Assembly: GCA_963783695.1 (NCBI GenBank)
Contig: CAWAOM010000005.1
Span: 17,804 to 81,803, forward strand
Source: BM003 sp963783695
Lineage (GTDB): Bacteria > Pseudomonadota > Gammaproteobacteria > Steroidobacterales > BM003
Direction: 5' to 3'
Length of the DNA stretch: 64,000 nucleotides
Shown here: piece by piece, positions 45,460 to 55,874 of the stretch
How the letters are laid out: every line of letters begins with the position of its first letter
Position numbering within the stretch: position 1 is the stretch's first letter
Made by a program: the position numbers and the translations under genes
The notes under the pieces: generated by a model
Told to the model about the DNA's origin: nothing
The model's database searches: none
The model's input: only the letters and a program-made list of their open reading frames with translations

Positions 45460-46071
45460 CCCGGACCGGACGGCGCGGATAATAACGCGCCCATGTCTGC
45501 CGCCGGTCCGTCCGTGACCTGCGCGCATTATCCGCAACATGCCGATCATATGGAGATGAAATCAAACGCAGGCAGCGCCGCGTGAGCAGTGTCCCGGCAG
45601 TCATCGTCAGGTTTGCGTCACCGCGTATGCTGCGCGATTTCGGAGGAGCTGCTGGCCCGCGCCACATTGTGCTGTCCTGCCGACGGTGCATCGACTGCGG
45701 CGGAAGATCTGCGATCATGATCGGGACAATCGAGGGCACAACACGATGCCGCATCTCCGCGGCCATAACGATCATGGCCTCCGTACTCCTGCTGCGGGTT
45801 GGTTGCCAGCCTCTAGGTCAGGGCGCGATCGAGGCAAGCAGGACCGACTACCATGTCGCGACTCTCGATGCTGAGTCAGTCACATGCGCCGCAATTCAGC
45901 GATTTCCCGACTGCGGCGCCGTTGCTGACGTAACCAGTCGGTAGCCGAGCGCACGTCGGGCGGCCGCGGGTTTTCAGGCAAATTTTTCGAGGTGGGCTTT
46001 CTGTGCCGGTAGTGCAGCGCAGTGTCCGGCCGGACCCGGCCGGACACTGCGCAAATTCAATGTCACGCAGA
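45460..46071. other. 612 bases without a convincing gene, containing a strong hairpin
   Basis: The stretch separates the TolB/TPR gene (+) from the porin gene (-), so it must terminate both transcripts. Near the left end GGCGCG and CGCGCC (45472-45491) can pair. A much stronger hairpin lies at 46017-46052. One open frame on the plus strand (from 45717, with helix ISAAITIMASVLLL) is too weak to call as a gene. Confidence 0.5.
46017..46052. terminator. Perfect 16-bp-stem hairpin downstream of the porin gene
   Basis: GCGCAGTGTCCGGCCG (46017-46032) and CGGCCGGACACTGCGC (46037-46052) are exact reverse complements with a 4-base loop. It lies 20 bases beyond the porin stop on the minus strand. There is no U-tract on that strand (TGCACTACC follows), so it is either a rho-dependent or 3'-stabilising hairpin rather than a classical intrinsic terminator. 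Confidence 0.6.
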
Positions 46072-47373
46072 TCACATGTCCTTGAGCGAAAAATTCACAT
46101 GCAGTGAATACTGGATGCGGTAGTCATCACCGTCATTACCGTCGACGTCCTCGCGTTGTCCCCAGCTGAACTCGAGTCCCGTGTAGACGTTCTTGGTCGG
46201 GTAGTACAGCAAATTCGTAGAGGCGATCTGGCCCCTTTTGAATTCGTCGCCGGCCTGGCCATCCTCTTCGTCGAGGTCGGTCATGCTCCAGCCGATCGTG
46301 CTCGACCAGCGATCGCTCCAGTAATGATCGTAGTAGGCAACGATGCCCAGGATTGTCACCGCGGTCGCGTCAGCGTTGTCGATGTCGGAACTGTCAGGGG
46401 CAACATCGAGACCACCGTCGTTGAAGTAGTTGCCGATACCCTCGCCATAGGCGAGCTGCAATTTCAGCTTGTCGCGTTCGAACATGTTGATGACGGTGCT
46501 GGCATTGAACCCGTAGCCGACCTCGTAGTCGCTCTTACCGTTGTCGAGCCGTTCGTAGCCGAGCTTGCGCACGATCCCGGCGAGCTGCCAGTGACCCCAG
46601 TCGGTGTTGTCACGGTAGCGTGCCGTCAGGTCCGGAACATCGTTTTTGTTCTGGAATATCTCGTTGGCCGTCGACCCACAGTTGTTTTCCGGTGATCCGG
46701 GCAAATCGCAACTGTCCTCATCGCGAAAGCGGCCGACCGTCAGGGCGGTACTCGGATCCTCGATGGAAATGGCGAACTCGTCCTCGCCCATCGGGAATGT
46801 ATATCGCAGCTGCTGGTTGCGATAGAAAATCATGCCCGTCGGGCCCCAGTAATCGATCGTGTTGGGAAACACGTCGGCGTCCATGAAGTTCGACCAGTAC
46901 TGACCGGCGCCGATGTTCTTCCAGGTGCCCCAGGCGTGGCGCAACCGCGGCGTGGTCTGGCCGGCGTCACCGCCGGTACCGAACCACTCGAACTCGAGCA
47001 GACCGGTAACCAGGCCATTGTCGGTCGGGTAATTTGCACTGACACCAAAGCGCGACTGGCGCACGCTCGTCACGAACTCGCCGTCACCGCCGTAGGGTTC
47101 GCCGCTTGTCGGAATCGTGGAGACTCGCAGCGTATCGTTCCAGTCAGGATCGACACGCTTGAAGTCATAGATGAAATCGGCCTGAACGAAGCCGTACACG
47201 TTCATGCTCAGGTCGCCAATCCTGATGCCGTCATCAGCATCGTCAGCCAGCGCGGTCGTCCCGCCAAACACACCCAGTGCCGACACAACCGCGGCCGCCA
47301 GACCGGTGGATGTGACGCGCCCTTTAAGCCGCCATGTCGGCCGGCTTCCTGCCATCGACGAATCTCTCAACAT
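46072..47373 (-). CDS. Outer-membrane porin, DcaP-like
   Basis: A 433-residue protein with a long signal peptide (MAGSRPTWRLKGRV region, hydrophobic core GLAAAVVSALGVFGGTTALA) and then alternating beta strands with aromatic girdles: LSMNVYGFVQADFIYDFKRV, SRFGVSANYPTDNGLVTGLL, RHAWGTWKNIGAGQYWSNFM, YYDHYWSDRWSSTIGWSMTD. The early segment (YGFVQAD...TSVRQSRFGV) matches DcaP-type trimeric porins that take up negatively charged small molecules such as dicarboxylic acids. The last residue is Met, not Phe. A GGGGAG ribosome site 8 bases upstream supports the start. It is the last gene in the decarboxylase-antiporter-glutaminase series, 185 bases after glutaminase, and may serve as the entry route for the acidic amino acid. 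Confidence 0.85.
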   Translation of the reverse strand: MLRDSSMAGSRPTWRLKGRVTSTGLAAAVVSALGVFGGTTALADDADDGIRIGDLSMNVYGFVQADFIYDFKRVDPDWNDTLRVSTIPTSGEPYGGDGEFVTSVRQSRFGVSANYPTDNGLVTGLLEFEWFGTGGDAGQTTPRLRHAWGTWKNIGAGQYWSNFMDADVFPNTIDYWGPTGMIFYRNQQLRYTFPMGEDEFAISIEDPSTALTVGRFRDEDSCDLPGSPENNCGSTANEIFQNKNDVPDLTARYRDNTDWGHWQLAGIVRKLGYERLDNGKSDYEVGYGFNASTVINMFERDKLKLQLAYGEGIGNYFNDGGLDVAPDSSDIDNADATAVTILGIVAYYDHYWSDRWSSTIGWSMTDLDEEDGQAGDEFKRGQIASTNLLYYPTKNVYTGLEFSWGQREDVDGNDGDDYRIQYSLHVNFSLKDM

Positions 47374-47558
47374 TGCTGATCTCCCCTACCTGTAAAGAAG
47401 CGATCGGTGCGACCGTGGCTGCACTCAGCGCGCGGTCGCGATCAATACAAAAACTGTGCCGCGTCGGCGACAGATCGCCGCAAACTGCTGACCCGGGAAA
47501 TGCGATCCACGGGAAGGCCGTTCCCGTGGGCACAGCAAATCCCCGGCCATGCAAACAC

Positions 47559-48614
47559 TCAGTCCGGATTCGGCCCAAAGATACCGACACCCAACTGACC
47601 GGCGATATGGCGAATGGCGTTTTGAGCGCGCACGCTGTTGCCAAACTCATCGAGCCGCGGCGAAAACGCGGCAATCGCCATCTTGCCCGGTACCACCGAA
47701 ACGATGCCGCCGCCAACGCCGGTCTTGGAAGGCAGGCCGGCCGTCATCGACCAGTAACCCGATCCATCGTAGAAACCGGCGGTGAGCATAATCGCGAGCA
47801 ACTCCGGCACGTACGCCTCGTTGATCAGGCGCTTGCCGGTCTTCGGATTGACGCCGCCGTTGGCGAGCGTCGCGCCCATGATCGCCAGGTCCCGCGTCGT
47901 GACGCCAACCGAACACTGCTTGGTATAAACGCGCAGCGCCTCCTCGGCATCCGAATAGAGACGTTCGTAGTTGTACAGGTTATTGGCGATGCCGCGGTTA
48001 CCCCAGGAGGTCGTGTACTCTGACTCGTACACCTCATCCATCAGCGGCAGCGACTCGCCGGCGAAGTCGCTGAGATTGCCGAGCACCATCTGCCAGCGCT
48101 CGTCCTCGCTGCTCGCCTTGACCATGCTCACCGATGAAATCGCACCGGCGTTGACCAGCGGATTGACCGAACGCGCCTTGAGAATTTCAATGGCAAGCTT
48201 CGAGTTGAATGGCAGGCCGGTCGGCTCGACCCCGATCTTGTCCACGATCGCCTGGGGGCCGCCGTACTGCTGCATTACCAACGCGGCGGTAAACGGTTTC
48301 GAGGTCGACTCGATTGCGAAGCGGTAATCGACATCGCCGGCGGTGAACACAGTACCGTCAGGCAACGCGATAGCCACGCCGAAAAGCTCCGACGGGATCG
48401 TTGCAAGAATCGGGATGTAATCGGCATTCTTGCCGTCTTTCAAATCCTTGTATTTGGCATGGGCCTCGTCTACGAGCCGCTGCAATTCCGTGGTGTTAAA
48501 CTTCGACGTATCGCGCGCATCGGCTGTGGCGCAGCCCGCCATGACCAGGCTGAAAGCCACCAGCCACGCATATAAAACGGTCGCCGGTCGCACTGAGATT
48601 CCATTCAGTTTCAT
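47559..48614 (-). CDS. glsA: Glutaminase A, exported lipoprotein form
   Basis: A 351-residue protein. Glutaminase (GlsA/YbaS family) converts glutamine to glutamate and ammonia. The catalytic S-x-x-K motif is in IESTSKPFTAALVMQQ, and other family segments are present: LPFNSKLAIE, VNPLVNAGAI, NNLYNYERLYS, LANGGVNPKTG and LPSKTGVGGGIVSVVPGK. Unlike E. coli GlsA, it has a lipoprotein signal (TVLYAWLVAFSLVMAGC, lipobox M-A-G-C), so the enzyme should be tethered in the periplasm. A ribosome site AGGAG is 7 bases upstream. It lies between the AspT-type exchanger and the porin; released glutamate would then be imported for decarboxylation. Confidence 0.93.
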   Translation of the reverse strand: MKLNGISVRPATVLYAWLVAFSLVMAGCATADARDTSKFNTTELQRLVDEAHAKYKDLKDGKNADYIPILATIPSELFGVAIALPDGTVFTAGDVDYRFAIESTSKPFTAALVMQQYGGPQAIVDKIGVEPTGLPFNSKLAIEILKARSVNPLVNAGAISSVSMVKASSEDERWQMVLGNLSDFAGESLPLMDEVYESEYTTSWGNRGIANNLYNYERLYSDAEEALRVYTKQCSVGVTTRDLAIMGATLANGGVNPKTGKRLINEAYVPELLAIMLTAGFYDGSGYWSMTAGLPSKTGVGGGIVSVVPGKMAIAAFSPRLDEFGNSVRAQNAIRHIAGQLGVGIFGPNPD

Positions 48615-48656
48615 GCTCTTTCTCCTAACTGTTTCGATAGTAAAGCTGTTCGCCTG

Positions 48657-50369
48657 TCAAGCCACCAGTAAGACGATGACCATACCCCAAAGTGTCAGCA
48701 AAGTGTTGGACACCGCATAGGGAACGGTATAGCCGAGCATCGGCACTTTGCTGTCGGCAACCTCTTCCACCATGCCCACCGAGGCAGTACTGGTCCGCGC
48801 CCCGCCACAGCAGCCGAGATTGATCGCCGGATCGAATTTGAAAATGTATTTCCCGATCAGTGGAGCCAGCAACATCGGTAACGACGTGGCGAAAATGCCC
48901 CAGAAGAAAAGGCTGATGCCGGCCTCTTTCAAGCCGGCCACGAACGTCGGACCCGAGGAGATGCCCACCACGGCGATAAACAGGTTCAGACCAACCGAGT
49001 TCATGAACCACAGACTCGGCGTCGGCACCCGGCCGAAAGTCGGGTGCACCGAACGCAGCCAGCCTATCAGCAACCCCGCGATCAGCGCACCGCCAGAGGT
49101 TGACAACGTAATCGGAACGCTGCGCACGTTCAGTTCCAAAGCGCCGATCAGACCGCCGATGGCAATACCAAACCCGACCCAGATCATATCCGTGACATCG
49201 GTTGGCCGATCTGCGTAACCCAGCGCCGCCGTCGCAGCATCAGTATTCATCCGCGTGCCGTTCAGGGTCAGAATGTCGCCACGGTAAACCTTGGACTCTG
49301 GCAAAACCGGGATTTCCACCGCCACCGCGCCGCGGGTGATTTTTTTCAAATAGACCCCGCGGGTGAAAGACTCCATGGCCAGTTCCCTCAGGGTTTTGCC
49401 GTCGAAGTCCTTACGCGTGATCACCACATCGACCGATTCGGCCGGCACATCCAGCAGTTCCCTGTCCTCTACCTCGTCGCCATCCTTGAACAACTCGACA
49501 ATCGTTTGGCGGCGCCCGGAGATGGCGATGACATCACCGGGCTGGATGGCCGTTTCCGCATCAAATTTGATAATGTCACCGTTGCGCCGGATCCGTTCGA
49601 CAAAAACCCGGCTCTTCGCCAGGTCGGCCCCCGCAACCTGGCTCGGGAGCAACTCCGCCTCGGCAACTGTCTTTCCGACGGCAACGCCGTCCTCGCGAAC
49701 CCGATAGGCCCGCATTTCAATCGTTCGCCACGCCGACTGGGCTTCTTCGGCGCCGCCGACCGCCCCCATCTTTTCTTCGTAACGGCGGCATGCTTCCTTG
49801 ATATCGACTCTGAGAATTTTCGGACCGAGAGTGGCGAGAATCCAGCCGGTGCCCACCGTGCCCCAGATGTAGGCGACCGCGTAGGCGACGGGAATCTGGT
49901 TGAGCATTTCCTTCTTTTCAGCGGCGCCGATATCGAGGCCGTTGATCGCATCGGTGGCAAGTCCGATCGATGCCGATATGGTCTGCGATCCCGCGTGTAA
50001 ACCGGCGGCGAATCCCGGCCCATAGCCCGCTATCATTGACGCCAGGTAGACGGATCCCAGTACCAGCAGGCATACCACCACCGCAAAAATCATCTGCGGA
50101 ACCCCGTCACGCGCCACGCCGCGCACGAACTGCGGCCCGACGCCGTATCCGACCGCGAACAGAAACAACATGAAGAATACGGACTTCACCAGCGGGGAAA
50201 TGGTGATATCGAGTTGCCCGACCAGGATACCGGCGAGCAACGTTCCGGTAACAGTGCCGAGGCTAAAGCTGCCGAATGTCAGGTTGCCAATCCAGTAGCC
50301 GATTCCCAACGTCAAAAAGATCGCTAACTCCGGATTGTCGCGAAGCGTCTGCACTACAAAATCAATCAT
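48657..50369 (-). CDS. AspT-family (aspartate:alanine-type) amino-acid exchanger
   Basis: About 570 residues from the ATG at 50367-50369, with GGAG 7 bases upstream. Two AspT/YidE-type membrane halves (start: AIFLTLGIGYWIGNLTFGSF; second: MIWVGFGIAIGGLIGALELN) flank two TrkA-C-like regulatory modules (RVFVERIRRNGDIIKFDAET, RGVYLKKITRGAVAVEIPVL). Conserved membrane segments AGLHAGSQTISASIGLATDA and SVGLNLFIAVVGISSGPTFV match the family. AspT proteins exchange an amino acid for its decarboxylation product, building proton-motive force and raising cytoplasmic pH. The 4-base ATGA overlap with the decarboxylase gene upstream strongly suggests coupling to one of the two decarboxylases. Confidence 0.9.
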   Translation of the reverse strand: MIDFVVQTLRDNPELAIFLTLGIGYWIGNLTFGSFSLGTVTGTLLAGILVGQLDITISPLVKSVFFMLFLFAVGYGVGPQFVRGVARDGVPQMIFAVVVCLLVLGSVYLASMIAGYGPGFAAGLHAGSQTISASIGLATDAINGLDIGAAEKKEMLNQIPVAYAVAYIWGTVGTGWILATLGPKILRVDIKEACRRYEEKMGAVGGAEEAQSAWRTIEMRAYRVREDGVAVGKTVAEAELLPSQVAGADLAKSRVFVERIRRNGDIIKFDAETAIQPGDVIAISGRRQTIVELFKDGDEVEDRELLDVPAESVDVVITRKDFDGKTLRELAMESFTRGVYLKKITRGAVAVEIPVLPESKVYRGDILTLNGTRMNTDAATAALGYADRPTDVTDMIWVGFGIAIGGLIGALELNVRSVPITLSTSGGALIAGLLIGWLRSVHPTFGRVPTPSLWFMNSVGLNLFIAVVGISSGPTFVAGLKEAGISLFFWGIFATSLPMLLAPLIGKYIFKFDPAINLGCCGGARTSTASVGMVEEVADSKVPMLGYTVPYAVSNTLLTLWGMVIVLLVA

Positions 50370-53155
50370 GACTGCACTCCAGATGCTGTGGTGAGCCGAT
50401 CCTGGCGAATCAGTTTCAGCCCGACCTCGGCGTGATAGCCGTGAATCTCCTTTACGTCCAGCTTGCGCATGAATTCGATGATCCCGACGGTGATGACCTG
50501 ACCCGGAACCATGATGGGAAACCCGGGCGGATACGGGATCACGAAATTGGCTGAAACCATTTCGGGACCTTCGGCCAGACGGCGGTCGATCTCCGGATCC
50601 GCGAGGGTCACGTGCTCGCAATTTTCCTGGTCATAAGCCATGAAGTAAGCCTCCCGGATCCGCCCCTCGCGGGTGGCGCTGTCCGGATCGTCGCGAAATG
50701 CTGCATGGAAATGACTGAAATCCGGCAGGTCCGGGACATCTTCAATCAGCGATCTCACGCGATTGTCGAATACCTGCCGATGCGCGGCGCTGACATGCGC
50801 CAGGTTCTCGTCGACAGCGCGACCGATCTTCGCCAGGGTTTCGATCAGATAGGAAGTCGCACTGCGGTTGTTGTTGATGTTCGACTGGAACAACACGGTA
50901 TTGCGCGACGTCTTGTTGATCTGGATATCCCACTCATCGGCGAGCGCATTCTTGAACTCGGTGCCGTCGAATCCGGCCGTACCGCACATCAGCGTCAGCC
51001 GGGTCGGGTCGAGGAAAAACTCGTCGCGCTCTACCGCCTCGAAAGCCCGTTTCCAGGGATCACCTCCCTGGTAGTTTTCCAGACCTGTCTCGCGATATTC
51101 GGAAGGAATCATTTCAGCGGGCGTCAGGAAGCGAAAATAACGCGACAGTTGCGGGTCGGAGTTGACGTGCGCACGAAGCTCCTGCGCCAGCATGATCTGT
51201 TTCAATACCAGTTCGTAACCCTCCAGCTCAGCCTGGCGTCGCGCAACATCGAGCGATGCGATTATCTGCTGGTTCGGCGAAGTCGACGTGTGGGTCATGA
51301 AAGCCTCGTCAAAGGTCTCCTCCACCTTGTCGGCAAAATCCTCGTCGCGGACATGAATCATCGAACCCTGTCTCAGCGCCGACAGCGACTTGTGCGTGGA
51401 CTGGGTCGCGTAGGCCCGGATTCGCACCGCGTCAGGGTCGGGCAACAGATGCATCTCCATCGCCTTGTCATTGGCGAGCGAAATCTCACCCAGTTCGGCC
51501 TTGAACTTCGCGTACTCCTCGGCGTAGGCGGGAGCCCGGTAACGGCGGCGCAAAAATTCCGCCGCCCCCATGCTCGTGCGCGGACGCAGAAACGGCGAAA
51601 AACGCGCGTAGGCAAACCACGCTTCGTCCCAGAGGAAAATCAGGTCCGGCTTGATTGCCAGGCATTCCTCCATCACGCGCCGCGTATGGTAAACATGCCC
51701 ATCGAAGGTGCAGTTGGTCAGCAACAACATGCGAACCCGATCGAGTTTGCCCTCCGCCTTGAGCTCCAGCAACGTGCGCTTGATGGTCGCTAGCGGTACG
51801 CCCCCGTACATGGAATACGGAACCAGCGGGTAGGCATCGAGATAGAGCGGCTGCGCCCCGCCGAGGACCATGCCGTAGTGATGCGACTTGTGGCAGTTGC
51901 GATCGACGAGAACGATATCGCCGGGCTGGCAGATAGCCTGCACGACAATCTTGTTGGCGGTCGACGTCCCGTTGGTCACAAAATACGTGTGATCCGCACC
52001 GAAGCAGCGCGCGGCTTTCTCCTGTGCTTCTCTGATATTCCCGGTCGGTTCCAGAAGACTGTCGAGACCGCCCGATGTTGCCGACGACTCGGCCAGAAAC
52101 AGGTTCAGGCCGTAGAAATGACCCATGTCGCGGATCCAGTGCGAGCGGAACACCGATTTGCCCCGGGCCACCGGAAGCGCGTGAAAAGTTCCCACCGGCC
52201 GTTTCGCATATTTTTTCAGGTTGTCAAAAAACGGTGTCTCGTAGCGTTTTCCCACTCCCTGCAAAATGCTGAGATGCATTTCCATGAATTCTTCGGTGCT
52301 GTAGAAGACCCGGGCAACATGGGATCCGGCACCCCGCTTTGCCAGATCCTCGGCGGATCTTTCGGTCAGCACATAGATGTCGAGTTCCGGCCGGAGCCGG
52401 TGGATCAGATCGGCCAGCGACAACGCATAATCCTCGACATCGGTTTCGTCCGGAGCCGCTGCAACGTATTGCTTGAGGAACTCGCCGGCGGCGGCATAAC
52501 CATGCCGCGAACCAAACGGAAAACCCTCGACGATCAAAACCGCTTCAAGCTGATAATTGATCATTGTCGCCGCCACCGCATCCTCATAGCTCGCGACGCG
52601 CACCGGCTCGTAGACAAAGGGATCGTCGTCGCGCCGCAGAGCGCGAAGTTCGCGGCGCACATACTGCATATCGGAGCCGTAGCCACTGACGACGAGCAAT
52701 TCAAAATAGGGCGGCGCCAGATCGAGCGGCGTCTTCAAATCCGGGATTCCCACAAGATCTGCCTCACCCACCTCCTCGGACAACTCCCAGGCCAGGGGAT
52801 TGCGCCGATAGGATTGGTCTCTGAGGTTGCGGGCGATAGTCTCGACGACCTTTGCGAGCCGGCCGTAGTCTTCCGCGGCGAATATCTCGCGAATGGCGGT
52901 CATGTTCGTCTCGCCGGGGTACGCCCAGTACTCTTCGACCACGGCCATCTCGTCGAGCAAATCCTTCATGGCGCTGACGAGTTTCTCGATTCCGGGTTTC
53001 TGCGCCTGCTGCGCGCGTCCGAGGCGCCCCGTCAGTCGATGCAGCTCCGCCCAATGGTCATCGCGGCGGCGCCCGGCCTGAAACACATAGGTGAGGTTGG
53101 TTTCTGTTGCAGCGACATCTCCATTCGCCGGCTTGCTTGCGTCCATTGCTTTCAT
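50366..53155 (-). CDS. Long PLP-dependent Orn/Lys/Arg-type decarboxylase
   Basis: About 929 residues (a second ATG three codons on has a better-spaced AAGGG site). The C-terminal two-thirds is an Orn/Lys/Arg decarboxylase: VTNGTSTANKIVVQAICQPG, DRNCHKSHHYGMVLGG, LIFLWDEAWFAYARFSP and the PLP lysine K589 in TQSTHKSLSALRQGSM. The first ~330 residues are longer than in AdiA/CadA/SpeF (about 710-760 residues); they include a wing-like region with DIYVLTERSAEDLAKR, and the usual TPGH motif before the PLP domain is missing. The substrate is therefore not clear: Arg, Lys or Orn by family, possibly an acidic amino acid by context. It sits between gadB and the exchanger gene on the same strand. Confidence 0.9.
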   Translation of the reverse strand: MKAMDASKPANGDVAATETNLTYVFQAGRRRDDHWAELHRLTGRLGRAQQAQKPGIEKLVSAMKDLLDEMAVVEEYWAYPGETNMTAIREIFAAEDYGRLAKVVETIARNLRDQSYRRNPLAWELSEEVGEADLVGIPDLKTPLDLAPPYFELLVVSGYGSDMQYVRRELRALRRDDDPFVYEPVRVASYEDAVAATMINYQLEAVLIVEGFPFGSRHGYAAAGEFLKQYVAAAPDETDVEDYALSLADLIHRLRPELDIYVLTERSAEDLAKRGAGSHVARVFYSTEEFMEMHLSILQGVGKRYETPFFDNLKKYAKRPVGTFHALPVARGKSVFRSHWIRDMGHFYGLNLFLAESSATSGGLDSLLEPTGNIREAQEKAARCFGADHTYFVTNGTSTANKIVVQAICQPGDIVLVDRNCHKSHHYGMVLGGAQPLYLDAYPLVPYSMYGGVPLATIKRTLLELKAEGKLDRVRMLLLTNCTFDGHVYHTRRVMEECLAIKPDLIFLWDEAWFAYARFSPFLRPRTSMGAAEFLRRRYRAPAYAEEYAKFKAELGEISLANDKAMEMHLLPDPDAVRIRAYATQSTHKSLSALRQGSMIHVRDEDFADKVEETFDEAFMTHTSTSPNQQIIASLDVARRQAELEGYELVLKQIMLAQELRAHVNSDPQLSRYFRFLTPAEMIPSEYRETGLENYQGGDPWKRAFEAVERDEFFLDPTRLTLMCGTAGFDGTEFKNALADEWDIQINKTSRNTVLFQSNINNNRSATSYLIETLAKIGRAVDENLAHVSAAHRQVFDNRVRSLIEDVPDLPDFSHFHAAFRDDPDSATREGRIREAYFMAYDQENCEHVTLADPEIDRRLAEGPEMVSANFVIPYPPGFPIMVPGQVITVGIIEFMRKLDVKEIHGYHAEVGLKLIRQDRLTTASGVQS

Positions 53156-53209
53156 CCCTTTAGCTGCCGAATCCGGGCGACATGACTGCCGCCCATCCCC
53201 GGCGCTCCG

Positions 53210-54610
<1,401 letters not shown>

Positions 54611-55273
54611 TTACTCACTCCTTAAGTTGGAAAACGGATTTCGGCAAAGGGAATCTCAATTCCCTCCGCACACCAAATCGCGTCAAGTCAATAAGTAATT
54701 GAAATTGACCGAATATTGCTCATGACAAAAATTCGTCGAGCAATTAAGAAAATTTGCATATTCACGACGCCTCAACCCGGCGGTGAATCGGCTCCGGAAC
54801 TTAACGCCGGAATCCTGCCGCAACGAGATTATGGAGTACCAGCCATTAAACGCCAGCTTTATTGCATCGATACAATGTTCGCACTCCAGCATTGACTGAA
54901 TTTCGGAGCCCATCGCGGTAAAAAAAACCGAGGCCGAACAATCGCTCGCCCGGCCCGGTCCGCTGCCTTTGGCGAAAAGATTCGCCAGCGTTTGGCATCT
55001 TGACCGAGGGAGGATTTTTCCGGTAATCCACCCAAACCAATTACCTTACACAGGCATTCATTAGGGCGAAAGCCGGAAACACTGAAAATACGCAATAACC
55101 CGTACCCGCAGACGCTCTTCCACAATGACAACTCCGCCGGCAATTCGCTGGCCGCCATCGCACGTGATGGCAACGGCGGCAGATGTGACTGCCATGCAAG
55201 CGAGAATAGCGTTTCGTCGCATCGTGTATGCTTGGCTGCACGTCGACCTGACTCAGAGATTAAGGAATTTCAA
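54611..55273. other. AT-richer divergent region upstream of gadB
   Basis: This 663-base region lies between gadB (-) and the DUF805 gene (+). Its gadB-proximal half (54640-54900) is markedly AT-richer than the rest of the window (AATAAGTAATTGAAATTGAC and similar), which fits a regulated promoter region. The gadB ribosome site TTAAGGAGTGAG is at its left edge. Minus-strand frames of 76 and 104 codons are present but have no family resemblance, and I do not call them. Confidence 0.55.
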
Positions 55274-55675
55274 ATGGATCTGAAATGGCTGCTTTTTTCG
55301 TTCGAGGGCCGGGTCAACCGTCTGCCGTACTGGGGTGTCGCGCTGGTGATGATCGCGCTGGGCACCGGATTCAACATCGCGATCGGCGACTTCGGGCCGG
55401 AGCGCCCGATGACCGCCGGCCCGGCGATATTCGAGACCGCTGTGTTCCTGTTTTTCATGTGGATCGGACTGGCTGTACAGATCAAACGCTGGCATGACCG
55501 CAACAAGTCGGCGTGGTGGGCGCTGCTCAACCTGATCCCGATCGTCGGCACGATCTGGGTGCTGATCGAATGCGGATTCATGCCCGGCACCGCCGGCCCG
55601 AACCGTTACGGCCCCCCGCCGCCGGGGACCGCCGGTGCGCCGGCTCCGCCACCATCGGGTCCGGGCATGGCGTAA
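55274..55675 (+). CDS. DUF805 family small membrane protein
   Basis: About 133 residues from the ATG at 55274 with TAAGGA 8 bases upstream; a longer frame from 55232 is unlikely. The DUF805 pattern is clear: LLFSFEGRVNRLPYWGVALV, helices (VMIALGTGFNIAIG, FETAVFLFFMWIGLAVQIKR), WHDRNKSAWWALLNLIPIVG and TIWVLIECGFMPGTAGPNRY-G, ending in a Pro/Gly/Ala tail. DUF805 proteins are small inner-membrane proteins of unknown function (E. coli YhaH/YhaI type). It is monocistronic. Confidence 0.9.
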   Translation: MDLKWLLFSFEGRVNRLPYWGVALVMIALGTGFNIAIGDFGPERPMTAGPAIFETAVFLFFMWIGLAVQIKRWHDRNKSAWWALLNLIPIVGTIWVLIECGFMPGTAGPNRYGPPPPGTAGAPAPPPSGPGMA

Positions 55676-55874
55676 GCGGGGATCGGGATCCGATACGCTC
55701 CGCGTTCCAGGCATGCTGCTATGGATGCACTGGCAATGAAAACATGTTGGGTTGCCAGGCCGAGCAGATCCGGGCCGGGGAGCCGATCAACATGGCGCGA
55801 TGTCGTGACTGACACGCGAACGCAGCGTGATCTCGGCCGGCAAGCATTCGCCTGCAACGCAACAGTCCGAATGG

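Noticed and set aside
45717..45944. Possible 75-codon small protein with a hydrophobic helix and a Cys after it
   Set aside because: The lipobox is poor (R-V-G-C), the ribosome site is distant and the frame contains nothing else typical of a secreted protein.
54683..55173. Minus-strand frames of 76 and 104 codons upstream of gadB
   Set aside because: They are unlike any family I know, overlap each other in different frames, and fall in the AT-rich promoter-like region of gadB.
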